Positions 15,348-27,300 of a stretch of 64,000 nt of DNA are shown here, piece after piece (the first letter of the stretch is position 1; each line of letters starts with the position of its first letter). Position numbers and translations under genes: made by a program. Source of the stretch: Acidimicrobiales bacterium (lineage in GTDB: Bacteria > Actinomycetota > Acidimicrobiia > Acidimicrobiales > JADJXE01); assembly GCA_016716005.1 (NCBI GenBank), contig JADJXE010000001.1, positions 2,989,001-3,053,000 on the forward strand, read 5' to 3'. The notes below the pieces were generated by a model. That model was given only the letters and a program-made list of their open reading frames with translations, was not told the origin of the DNA and searched no databases.

Positions 15348-18300
15348 GGCACCGCTGCTCGACGCCCTCCGCTCCGCCGCTCCCGGCCCGGCGGCCCCAG
15401 CCATCCGTGAGCGCGACCGCCCGCCGATCCACTGGGCCGCGCTCCTCGATGTGGTGGCCGGCTGGACCGCCGCCCTGCGCGCCGCGGGCCTCGGTGAGGA
15501 CGATCGGGTGATCCTCCTGCAGCCCGACGGCGCTCCCGCCGCCACCGCCGTGCTGGCCGTCACCAACGCCTGCACCTGCGTTCCGGTCCACGAGCGCACG
15601 CCGCTGCCGGAGATCGAGGCCCTGGCCCGCCGGGTCGGCGCCACCGCCGTGCTCGCCTTCTCCGCCACCGCAGCACCGGCGGCCTCGGCTCTCGGGCTGC
15701 CCGCCCTGCTCGCCAGGACCGCATCCGTCGGATCGTTCGAGCTGGAGGTCCCGGGCCCCATCGGCCACGGCCGGAGCACGGACGACGACGGCGGCGGGCG
15801 CCTCGTCCTCCGTACCTCCGGCACCACGGGCGAGCCCCGCCTGGTGGCCCTCGACCACGGCAACCTCCTGGCCGCGGCGCGTGCCTGGGTCGACGCCTTG
15901 GGCCTGACGCCCGCCGACGCCTGCCTCACGTCGACGCCGTTCACCCACGCCCACGCCATCGTGCCCGCCGTCCTCGCCGGGCTCCTGGCCGGAGGCTCGG
16001 TCGTCTGCGGCCCCGAGTTCGACCCGGCCAACTGGCTCGAGACGGCGGAGACCGAGCGGCCGACGTGGGCGCAGGCCGTGCCGTCGCTGTGGCAGACGCT
16101 CGTCGCCCACCTCGACCAGCGGCCCGACGTCGCACCGGTGCACCACCTGCGGTTCCTCCGCTCGGGCGGGGCAGCACTCGCCGAGCCGACCCGCCACGCG
16201 CTCGAGGAGCGCCTCGGCGTCCCGGTGCTCATCTCGTACGGCCTGTCGGAGTCGGCCGGCTTCGCCACGTGCACGCCCGCCCACGGTCGGCGGGTCCCGG
16301 GCACCGTGGGCCTCGCGCACGGGTGCGAGGTGGCGGTGCACGCAGCCGACGGGCAGGCGCTGCCCCCGGGCACCGAGGGGGAGATCGTGGTGCGGGGTCC
16401 CAACGTGATGGCGGGGTACCTCGACGACCCGGACGCGACGGCCGAGGTGCTGCGCGACGGCTGGCTGCGCACCGGCGACCTGGGCCGACTCGACGCCGAC
16501 GGGTACCTCACGGTCGTCGGCCGGATGAAGGAGATCATCAACCGGGGCGGCGAGAGCCTCGCGCCGGCCGAGATCGAGGCTGCGCTGGTGGCGCACCCGG
16601 CCGTGCGCGACGCCGTCGCCTTCCCGGTGCCCGATCGCCGCCTCGGCGAGCAGGTCGGTGCCGCGGTGGTGCTCGTCGAGGGCGCCGCCACCACCGAGCT
16701 TGGGCTCCGCGAGCACGTCGCCGGCCTCCTCGCCCCCTCGAAGGTGCCCCGCCGCATCGCGGTGGTGGAGCATCTCGAGCGCACCCCCACCGGCAAGCCG
16801 CGGCGCGCCGGACTGCCCGAGCTCCTGGGCTTCCACGACCTCGACGACGTGCCCGACGACGGGCCGCGCCCGATGCGCGACAGTGGATCGGCACGGGGTC
16901 GCGCCGATGCGGCGCTCCGGCGCCGGCGGGCACGGGGGCGAGCGCCCCGTCACCGGGAGGTCGCTACCGAATCCCGGCCGCTCACACCCGCCCAGGAGGG
17001 GATCTGGCTCGAGCACGCAATCGTCGGATCCGGACAGGCCCGCGTGTCGGTCGGCGGCGCTCGCCTCACCGGCCCCCTCGACCCGACCGCTCTGGCCCGT
17101 GCCGTCGGCCGGCTCGTCGAGCGGCACGAGCCCCTGCGGACCGTGTTCCCGCTCGTGGAGGGCGAACCCCGCCAGGTGGTGCTCCCGCCACCCGAGACCG
17201 CTCCGTTCGAGGTCCGGTCGTGCCCCGGGGTGCCGGCGCACGACCGAGCCGCGATCGCGCGGCGTGCCGCCCAGGTTGAGGCGGCCCGCGCCGTCGACCC
17301 CACCGTCGAGCGCACCTTCCGCGTCGTGCTCCTCGCCTTCGCCGACGACGACCATGCCCTGCTGTGGAGCGTGCACCACCTCGCGTTCGACGGATGGTCG
17401 CATCGGGTGCTCGCCCGCGACCTGCTGGCGCTCTACGAGGCGGAGCGCACCGGCGCGGAGCCCGACCTGCCCGAGCTCACGATCACCGCAGGCGAGTGGG
17501 CGGCGGAGAACGTGCACCGCTGGCACGCCGGCGCCGACGAGCGCCTGGCCCGCCGGGTGGCCGCCCTGGCCCCGGTACCCCGGCTGACGATGCCGGTCGA
17601 CCCGGACCTGGCGGCAACGGCCGAGGGCGCAGCACCACCGTTGCTGCGCACCGCACCCGAACCGGTGGATGCGCACCTCCCTGCGCCCGCCGTCGAGCAT
17701 CTGCGAGCGGTCGGCGCCCGGGCCGACACCACGCTGTTCGGCGCACTGCTCGGTGCGTTCGCCGCCGTGATCGGTGACGCCGCCGGGCAGCCGGCGGTCA
17801 CGGTGTCGGTGCCCGTGGCCGGCCGCGAGTCGGCGACGAGCGACCTCGTCGGGTGCTTCATCGACACCGTGTTCGTGCCCGTGCACCTCCCGGACGAACC
17901 GTCGCTGGATGCGCTCGCCGGCGCCACCAGGGGCCCCCTGCTCGAGGCGATGAGCGAGCCAGTGCCGCGCTCTCGCCTGGTCGCTGCGCTCCGCTCTCGC
18001 CGGTCGTCGCGGTTCGAACCGCTGGCGAGGGTCGCGTTCCAGCTCCGCGACTGGGACCACGCACCCATCACCCCGACCACGGACGGGCTCCGTGTGGCGT
18101 CGGTCCCTGTGCCGCAGCCGGTCAGCACGATGGTCTGGCTGTCGGCGCTGGCCGAGCCCGACGGGCGCGGCGGCCTGCGGATCTCCGTCACCTACGACGA
18201 CCACCGGTTCACCCGGACGACGGTCCAGCGATGGGTCGAGCAGTGGGTCGGCCTGCTCACCGGGGAGCCGGCGAGGCCGGTCCACCGGCGGGCCGCAGGC
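15337..18300 (+). other. Megasynthetase region 1: A1 and condensation domain C1
   Basis: A1 is an acyl-ligase-type adenylation domain with TSGTTGEPR (T160-R168), so the P-loop lysine is replaced by Arg. SYGLSE is at Y301 and the C-terminal K487 in PTGKP is present. An Arg-rich linker (about 510-545) leads straight to C1 with no carrier between. C1 starts SRPLTPAQEGIW at S546 and keeps an intact catalytic motif HHLAFDG (H680-G686). C1 could accept the acyl chain from PCP0 of the upstream protein; that is inference. Confidence 0.85.
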
Positions 18301-21300
18301 TTCCTCCCGGGAGAGGCGACTCCGCCCGAGACAGTCGCCCGGCACGCGGCCGCCACACCCGATCGGGTCGCGATCGACACGCTCGACGGGCCGCTGCGCT
18401 GGGCCGACCTGCACCGCGAGGCCAACCGGGTGGCGCACCACCTGCTCGACCGCGGCATCGGGCATGGCTCCCGGGTCCTGGTCCACCTGGCGACCGCCCG
18501 TCGTGGGGCGCCAGTGCCCCTGGGCGTCCTCAGCGCCGGCGCCGCCTACGTCCCGGTCGAGCCGACCCAACCGCCGGCCCGTCTGGCCCAGCTGTGCGAC
18601 CGGGCCGCCGTGGCGGCCGTGATCACCGACTGCCCACTGCCGACCGAGCTGGCCGCCGCCGCCGATCGGGCCGGCGTCCCGGTGCTCGCCGCCGCTGCCG
18701 TTGCCGCTGCGGGGCCTGACACGCCGCCGCCGGTGCGACTGCACGCCGACGACCCCGCCTACGTGATCTTCACCTCGGGCTCCACCGGCCCCCCGAAGGG
18801 GGTGGTCGTCCACCACGGAGCTCTTGCGGCCTTCCTGTCCGGCCTGGTGTCGAGGTGCGGCCTCGGCCCCGACGACCGGCTGCTGTACCCCGACTCGCTG
18901 GCCTTCGACGCCTCGGTCATCCGAGTGTTCGGCACCATGCGCGCCGGCGGTGCGAGCGTGGAGGCGCCGAACGCCCTGCTGCGCCCACCCCTCGAGTACC
19001 TCCGCCTCCTGGCAGACCGCGAGATCACGGTCGCCAGCATCCCCACGGCCCTGTGGCACGAGCTGGTGCTCGGGCTCGGCGACGACCCCCCGCCGCTCCC
19101 GCCGGGCCTGCACACCGTGCGCATCGGCGGCGAGGCGGCCCGGCCCGACGTGCTCGAGCGGTGGCAGACCCTCTTCGGCGACCGGGTGCGGCTGATCAAC
19201 GGCTACGGCCCCACCGAGACCACGGTGAACGCATCCGACGCCGAGCTCACCTACGAGCGCCCGGCCCCCGGCCGGCCGGTGCCCATCGGCACCCCGTACC
19301 CGGCCGTCGCCTTCCACGTGCTCGACGAGTCGGGAGCACCCGTACCCGCCGGCGAGGTGGGCGAGCTGTACCTCACGGGCCGGCAGGTGGCCACCGGCTA
19401 CCTGCTCGACCCCGACACGACGGCGGCACGGTTCGTCACCATCGACATCGCCGGCCTGCCCACCCGTGCCTACCGGACCGGCGACCGGGTGCGCCGGCGG
19501 GCCGATGGGGCGTACGAGTTCCACGGCCGCGTCGACCAGCAGGTGAAGATCGCCGGCCACCGGGTGGAGCCCGCCGAGGTGGAAGCGGCCCTCACCTCCC
19601 TCCCCGGCGTCGCCGAGGCCGTGGTGACGGTGCGTCACGACCCGGCCAGCACGCCGGAGCTCGTCGGGGTGCTCGTGCCGGAACCGGGTGCCGAGCTCGA
19701 TCCGGCTGCGGTGCGGCGGTCACTCGCCGAGGCACTGCCCGAGGCCCACGTGCCGAAGCGCCTGCTGGTGCGGGACACGATGCCCCGCACCCCCGGCGGC
19801 AAGGCCGACCGGGTCATGCTGGCCGCCGAGGTGGCGGCACCCGGCCGGGCGGACCGGCACGGGTCGTCGCCCGGTCGTTCCCCTCTCGAGGCGCTGGCGG
19901 CGTGGGCGACGACGCAGCCCCACGCCGTGGCCGTCGATGACGGTACGGTCACGACCACCTGGGCCGAGCTCCTGCAGCAGTCGCGTCGCGTTGCCAACCA
20001 TCTCCGGAGCCGGGGGGTCGGCCGAGGTGACCGTGTGGCGGTGCACCTCGGGGCCGATCGCAACCTCGTGCCCGTGCTGTTCGGCGTCCTCTTCGCTGGC
20101 GCGGCGTTCGCTCCCCTCGACCCGGACGCACCCTCGGCCCGCAACGCCGACCTGATCGGGCGGTGCCGGCCCTTTGCGCTGGTCGGCCGCAGGGGCGAAC
20201 AGCTGCCCTTCGACGGCGCCGTGCTCGACGCCGCCACCATGGTCGCCACCGGCGCCGACCACGATCCGGGCGTCGTGCCCCGTGACGACGACCCCGCCTA
20301 CGTGATGTTCACGTCGGGGTCCACGGGTCACCCGAAAGGCGTCGTGGTCCCCCACCGGGCCCTGGCCGCCTACTGCCGCGCCTTCGTCGAGAGCGCCGGA
20401 TGGACGCCCGACGACCGGGTGCTCCAACTGCACTCGGCCGCCTTCGACCGGGTCATCGAAGAGGTCTTCGCAGCTGCGGAGGCGGGGGCGACCATCGTCG
20501 TCCGACCCGAGGACGTGATGGGCTCGCCCGGAGCCATGCGCAGCGCCCTCTCCCGACTCCGGGTCACCGTCCACGAGCTGCCCACGGCCTACTGGCACGC
20601 GCTCACGGAGAGCGGGTTCGTGCCGCCGCCGTGCGTGCGCATGGTGCGGATCGGCGGTGAAGCCGCTCGGCTCGACACGCTCGAGGCCTGGCAACTGAGC
20701 GTCGGCCCTCACGTCATCCTGCGCAACGGGTACGGGCCAACGGAGGCGACCGTCACCGTCACGCACGCCGACCTGACCCACGAGCAGCCCCTGTCGGGGC
20801 AGCCCCTGCCCATCGGCCACCCGCTCCCGACGGCGGAGCTCCACGTGCTCGACGCAGACGGCAACCCGGTTCCCGACGGCCTGGCGGGCGAGCTGTACGT
20901 GACCGGGGTGCAGCTCGCCCTGGGCTACCTCGACGACCCCGACGCCACCGCACGCGCCTTCCCCACGATCGACGTCGGCTCCGGACCAGTGCGCGCCTAC
21001 CGCACCGGCGACCGCGTCCGCCGGCGTCCCGACGGCGCCCTCGAGTTCCTCGGCCGCATCGACTCCCAGGTGAAGATCCAGGGGAACCGCGTCGAACCGG
21101 CCGAGGTGGAGACCGCACTGCGCGCCCTGCCCGGCGTGGCCGACGCCGCCGTCGTCGCCGTGACCGGCGCCACCGGCGACCTCGAGCTGGCGGCCGCCGT
21201 CGTGCCCCGACCCGGCCACCACCTCGATCCGCGCATCCTCCGATCCACCCTCGGTGAGCGCATGCCCGGACCCTTCGTCCCGAGACACCTCGATGTCCGC

Positions 21301-24300
21301 GCCTCCCTGCCCCGCACCTCGGGCGGCAAGGCCGACCGCGCCCGGCTCCGACAGGAGCTCTCGCCCGCCCCCGCCGGCGGAGCGACAGGGGCTGCGAGCG
21401 CGCCCGGCGCCCGGCACGGGCGATCCACTGGGACGCACGAACGCCCGTCTGGCGAGGCGTTCGACACCGTTGCTGCGGCGTGGCGCGACGTGCTCGACCG
21501 CGATCGGGTCGACCCCGACGAGGACTTCTTCGCAGCCGGCGGCGACTCGCTCCTCGCCGTGCGGCTCCTCGCCCGCCTCGAACGCGAGCTCGGGGTGAGC
21601 CTCCCGGTGTCCGCCCTGCTCGACGCGCCGACCGTGCGGGGCCTGGCTGCGCTCGTCGGTCCGGACGACGCCCGCCCCAGCACACGCCCTCCTGGCTCCC
21701 CCCGGTCCCCCCTCGACGCCCTCGCGGCGTGGGCGACGGTGCGACCCGACGCCGTGGCGGTCGACGACGGCACGGTCACGGTCACCTGGGCCGATCTGCT
21801 CCAGCAGGCGCGCCGGGTGGCCAACCACCTCCGCAGCAGCGGGATCGGCCGGGGCGATCGGGTCGCGGTGCACCTGGGGGCCGATCGGAACCTCGTCCCG
21901 GTGCTGTTCGGCATCCTCGCGGCCGGCGCCGCGTACGTCGCCCTCGACCCGGACGCCCCGCCGGCACGCAACGCCGGCCTGCTCGCCCGCTGCCGACCCG
22001 CTGCGCTCGTCGGCGACGGATGCGCCGAGCCGGCCTTCGGCGGACCCGTCCTCGACGCCGCGACGCTGGTCGGCACCGGCCCCGACCACGATCCCGGCAT
22101 CGCGCCCGGCGACGACGACCCCGCCTACGTGATGTTCACCTCGGGGTCCACGGGCCACCCGAAGGGCGTCGTGATCCCCCACCGCGCCCTGGCCGCCTAC
22201 TGCCCAACCTACGTCGAGAGCGCCGGATGGACCCCCGACGACCGGGTGCTCCAGCTCCACTCGGCGGCGTTCGACTGCTCGATCCAGGAGCTGTTCTGCG
22301 CCGCCGAAGCGGGGGCCACCATCGTGATCCGCCCCGCCGACGCGCTCGGCTCGCCGAGCGCCGTCTCGGACGTCCTCGACCGCCTCCGGATCACGGTGTT
22401 CGACGTCCCCACCGCCTACTGGCACGCCCTCGTCGACGGTGGGTTCGTGCCGCCGCCGTGCGTCCGCATGGTGGCGATCGGCGGAGAGGCCGCCCGGCCC
22501 GAGGTGCTCGACACCTGGCAGCGCACGGTGAGGCACGGCGTCATCCTGCGAAACGGGTACGGGCCCACCGAGACGACCGTGACCGTGGCGCACGCCGACC
22601 TCACGCACGAGCGGCTGGTGCCCGGGCAGCCCCTGCCCATCGGCCACCCCCACGCCACCGCCGAGCTGCACCTCCTCGACGAGCGAGGCGTGCCCGTGCC
22701 CGACGGCGAGGCGGGTGAGATCCACGTGACCGGCGTGCAGCTGGCCCTCGGCTACCTCGACGACCCCGAGGCCACCGCACGCGCCTTCCCCACGATCGAC
22801 GTCGGCTCCGGACCAGTGCGCGCCTACCGCACCGGCGACCGGGCGCGCCGGCGCCCGGACGGTGCCCTCGAGTTCCTGGGCCGCATCGACGCCCAGGTGA
22901 AGGTCCAGGGGAACCGCGTGGAGCCAGCCGAGGTGGAGACCGCGCTGCGCGCCCTGCCCGGCGTGGCCGACGCCGCCGTCGTCGCCGTGACCGACGCCGC
23001 TGGCGACCTCGAGCTGGCCGCCGCCGTGGTCGCTCGACCCGGCCACCGCCTCGACCCCCACGCCCTCCGGGCCGCCCTCGGCGAGCGCATGCCCGGTCCG
23101 TTCGTCCCCAGCCGCATCGCTATCCGCTCCTCCCTTCCCCGCACACCGGGCGGCAAGGCCGACCGCACCCGGCTCCGACAGGAGCTGGGGCGTGCGCCCG
23201 TGTCGCAGCACCCGGGGAGCGAACGAGCCGGGGCGCCGGACGAGCTGACCCCCGTGGTCCGCCAGGTGTGGGCCGAGCTGCTCGGCGTCGACGATGTCGT
23301 CGACGACGTGACGTTCTTCGACCTCGGCGGGCACTCCCTGCTGGCCCTCCGCCTGCTCGCCGCCGTCGAGGACCGCACCGGCGTGGCCCTTCCGCTCGCT
23401 GCGATGCTCGACGACCCCACGGTGGCGGGGATGGTTCGCACCGTGCACCGTCGCAGGGCCTCGATGATCAGCCCTGCCGCCCCCGCGCCGCCGCTGCACG
23501 CCACGCCGCAGGCGACGGACAGCCCTCCGGCCGATGCGGCGGCCACGGCCACCACGGTGCCGGAGGCCCTGCGGGTGTGGGCCGGCCGCCGGCCCGATCA
23601 CCTGGCCCTGACGGCGCCGGGGCGCCCGCCCGTCACGTGGCGGGACCTCGTCGACGGCGCAGAGGGCCTCGGCCGTGACCTCGCCGCCAGGGGCATCGGG
23701 GCCGGCGACCGCGTCGCCGTGGTGCTGCCGGACGGCCCCGAGCTGGCCGCCGGTGTGCTCGGCGCGATGTGCGCCGCCGTCGCGACACCGGTTCCCTCCG
23801 AGACGCCGCTCGACGAGCTCGAGCGGGTGCTGCGCCAGCGGGCGTGCCGGGCGCTGGTCGTGGGCTGGGGCTCGCGGGCTCTGGCGACGATGGCGGTGGC
23901 CGGCCGGCTCGGCCTCGCCGTGGTCCGGACGGTGCCGCCGGGCTCGGCCCGTTCCGGCGCGACCGGCGAGCCCGTTCCGGCGGCGCGAGCGACGCGGCCC
24001 GACGACGTGGCGCTGCTGCTGCCCACGTCCGGGTCGACGGCGACGCCCCGGCTCGTGCCGCTGACCCACGCCAACCTGCTGGCCGCGGCCCGGGCGAGAG
24101 CCGAGCGGCTGGCCATCGGGCCCGACGATCGTGCGCTCGTCCTGAGCCCGCTGCGGTTCGAGCACGGCGTGGTGACGGGACTGGTCACGGCCCTCGTCGC
24201 GGGGGGTTCGGCCTCGTGCCCGGGGCTCGGGTCGCCGGCGGCCGCCCGCCGATGGCTCGACGCCGAGCAGCCGACGTGGGCCGTCGGCATCCCGGCGCTG

Positions 24301-27300
24301 TGGGCCGGCGTGCTCGATCGCGTCCGCGGCGAGCCGGCGTCACCACCACCCAGTGCCCTGCGCTTCTGCTACTCGGGAGCGGCGGCGCTGCCGCCGGCCG
24401 TGGCGAGCGGCCTGGAGGCTGTGCTCGGCGTGCCCGTGGTTGAGGGGTACGGGCTGACGGAGGCCGGCGGACTCGTCACCTGCAGCAGCCCGGCCGAGCG
24501 CCGTCCAGGCACCGTCGGCCGCGCCGCAGGTTGCGAGGTGGTGATCGTCGACGACCACGGCACGCCGCTGCCGGCCGGCGCGGCGGGGCGAGTGGCGGTG
24601 CGCGGCCCCGCCGTGATGGCAGGGTACGCGGACGCCGCCGCCGAGGGACCGTCACCGATCCGCGACGGGTGGCTCCACACCAACGACGTGGGCGTACTCG
24701 ACGCCGACGGCTTCCTCCGGCTGCTCGGGCGCCTCGACGACGTGGTGAACCGCGCCGGGGAGCTGATCGGCCCGGCAGAGGTGGAGGCCGTGCTCCTCGA
24801 GCACCCCGCCGTGCTCGACGTGGCGGTGGTCGGCGTGCCCGATCCCGAGGTGGGCCACGACCTCGCCGCCGCCGTGGTGCGCCGTCCGGGCCATGCGCTC
24901 GACGCCGAGGAGCTCCGGGCCTTCGCCCGGAGCCGCACCCTGCCGTCGCGCGTGCCGCGCCGCATCGAGGTGCTCGACGCCCTGCCCCGCACCCCAGGTG
25001 GGAAGGTCGCCCGACCGCAGCTGGTCGAGCGGCTCGCCGGCGGCGAACCGGCGCCACTCGACGCCGTGGCCCACTGGGCCACCGTGAAGCCGGCCGCGGT
25101 CGCGGTGGACGATGGCGACGTCACGGTGACATGGGTGGAGCTGCTCCGGCAGGTCCGCCGGGTCGCCAACCACCTCGCAGATCGCGGCGTGGGCCGCGGC
25201 GATCGCGTGGCCGTCCACATCGGTCCCGATCGCACCCTGGTGCCGGCTCTGCTCGGCATCCTCGCTGCCGGCGCCGCCTACGTCCCCCTCGACCCCGACG
25301 CGCCATCGGCGCGCACGGCCGACCTGCTGCAGCGCTGCCGCCCCTCCGCAGTGCTCACCGACCGCCCGCTCGACCACCCCTCGGCCATCCCGGTGCTCGA
25401 CATCGCCGCGCTCGTCGCCGCGGGCTGCGACGACCCCCTCGACGTCAGCGCAGATCCCGACGACCCTGCGTACGTGATCTACACCTCGGGCTCCACCGGG
25501 AACCCCAAGGGAGCGGTGATCTCCCGGCGAGCGCTCGAGATCTACCTCCCGGCGCTCGAGGAGCGCAACGGTTGGCGACCCGACGACCGGATCCTCCAGT
25601 TCCACTCCGCCGCCTTCGACACCTCTGTCCACGAGGTGTTCGGCACGGTCCACATCGGTGCGACCATCGTGGTGCGTCCGCCCGACGCCCTGGCCTCGCC
25701 GCGAGGGCTGGCCGCTGCGCTGGAGCGGCTCGGCGTGACCGTGGCCCACCTTCCCACTGCCTACTGGCACGAGCTGGTCCGCGGCGGCTTCGAGCCACCG
25801 GCATGTCTGCACCAGCTCCAGATCGGCGGCGAGCAAGCGCGGCCCGAGGCACTCGAAGCCTGGCAGCGAACGGTCGGCGACCGGGTCCGGCTCGTCAACG
25901 GCTACGGGCCCACCGAGACGACGGTGTCCGTCTCCTGGGCCGATCTCACCAGGGAGCCCGTGGTCCCGGGCCGGCCGCTCCCCATCGGGCACGCGCTGCC
26001 GACGGCCGGCCTGCACGTGCTCGACGCCGCCCGGCGGCCCGTGCCGGACGGCGAGATGGGTGAGCTCTACGTCACCGGTCCGCATCTGGCCATCGGCTAC
26101 CTCGACGACCCCGAGGCCACCGCAGCGGCGTTCTCGACGATCGACGCCGGGGCGGGTCCGGTGCGGGCCTACCGAACCGGCGACCGCGTCCGACGACGCG
26201 CCGACGGTGCGCTCGAGTTCCACGGTCGCGTCGATTCCCAGGTGAAGATACGAGGGCACCGGATCGAGCCAGCCGAGGTGGAGGCAGCGCTCCGGGCCGT
26301 GGGCGGAGTGGCCGAGGCGGTGGTGGTCACCCCCACCGATCCCTCCGGCGTGCCCGAGCTGGCTGCGGTCGTCGTGCCGGACCCCGGCCGGCACGTCGAG
26401 GCGGCGCAGGTCCGGTCGGCGATGGCCGAACGGCTCCCCGCGCCCTTCGTGCCGAAGCGGATCGAGGTGTGGTCGAGCCTGCCGCGCACCTCGGGCCTCA
26501 AGGCCGATCGCGCCCGTCTGCGCGACGAGCTGTCGGATCCCCGGTCCCGGAGCGACGCTCCGGCCCGCCGCCACGACACGATCGGCACCGCGATCCGCGC
26601 CCACGCTCGCCGAACGCCCGGCGAGCCGGCGATCCTCACGCCCGGGCGCCCACCGCTCACCTGGGCCGGCCTCGTGACGAAGATCGACCTGCTCGCGTCG
26701 ATGCTGCGTGCGAGCGGTGTGGGCCGCGCGGACGTGGTCGCCGTCGTCCTCCCGGATGGTCCCGAGGCGGCCGTCTGCATGGTGGCGACGGCAACGGTGG
26801 CGGCGTGCGCCCCGCTCTCCGCCGACGCGCCTGCGCCCGAGCTCGTCCGGTCGCTGCGCCGGCTGGGGGCCAAGGCGGTCATCGGTGCCGCCGACGCTCC
26901 GACGGTGTGGGACGCCGCCGCCGAGGCCGGCCTGCCCGGCATCGAGGTGCACGCCGACCTCGACCGTCCGGCGGGCGCCGTACGCCTCGAGCCGCGACCG
27001 GTGGCGGACGTCGTCGACCTGCGCGACGACGTGGAGCCCTGGCCGGACGACGTGTGCCTCGTCCTGCCGACGTCGGGCTCCCTCGGCGAGCCGAAGCTGG
27101 TGCCCCTCTCGCACCGCAACGTCCTCACGGCCGTGCTCGATCGAGGCGCCGTGCAGGGGCTCGGCCGCGGTGATCGGGCCTTGGTGGTCACGCCCCTCGT
27201 GCGGGTGCAGGGGCTCGTGACGGTGCTGCTGAACGCCCTCGTCCACGGTGGCTCGGTGGTGTGCACCCCCGATCGGTCCGCCGCCGCCGTGATGGCGGCG

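Larger units (their letters stand above)
18319..23460 (+). other. Megasynthetase region 2: A2-A3-PCP1-A4-PCP2
   Basis: Three amino-acid-type adenylation domains with canonical P-loops (starting T1146, T1659 and T2268) and C-terminal lysines K1489, K1998 and K2607. A2 runs into A3 through about 25 residues with no carrier. PCP1 has GGDSL with S2071 and PCP2 has GGHSL with S2667. A3 and A4 are collinear at a spacing of exactly 609 residues and share long identical DNA. My hand-aligned ten-residue specificity codes are A2 D-A-I-S-R-G-G-V-N-K, A3 D-R-E-E-R-G-G-V-T-K and A4 D-C-Q-D-A-G-G-V-T-K. I do not recognise these as known codes. No condensation domain lies before A3 or A4. Confidence 0.85.

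Noticed and set aside
14839..19638. Minus-strand open frame of 1,599 codons opposite the NRPS genes, plus similar long antisense frames (19720-24165, 24652-30300, 30439-38292)
   Set aside because: They lie opposite real domains, are rich in Arg/Gly/His/Asp low-complexity runs and show no domain. Long antisense frames are expected in very GC-rich coding DNA.
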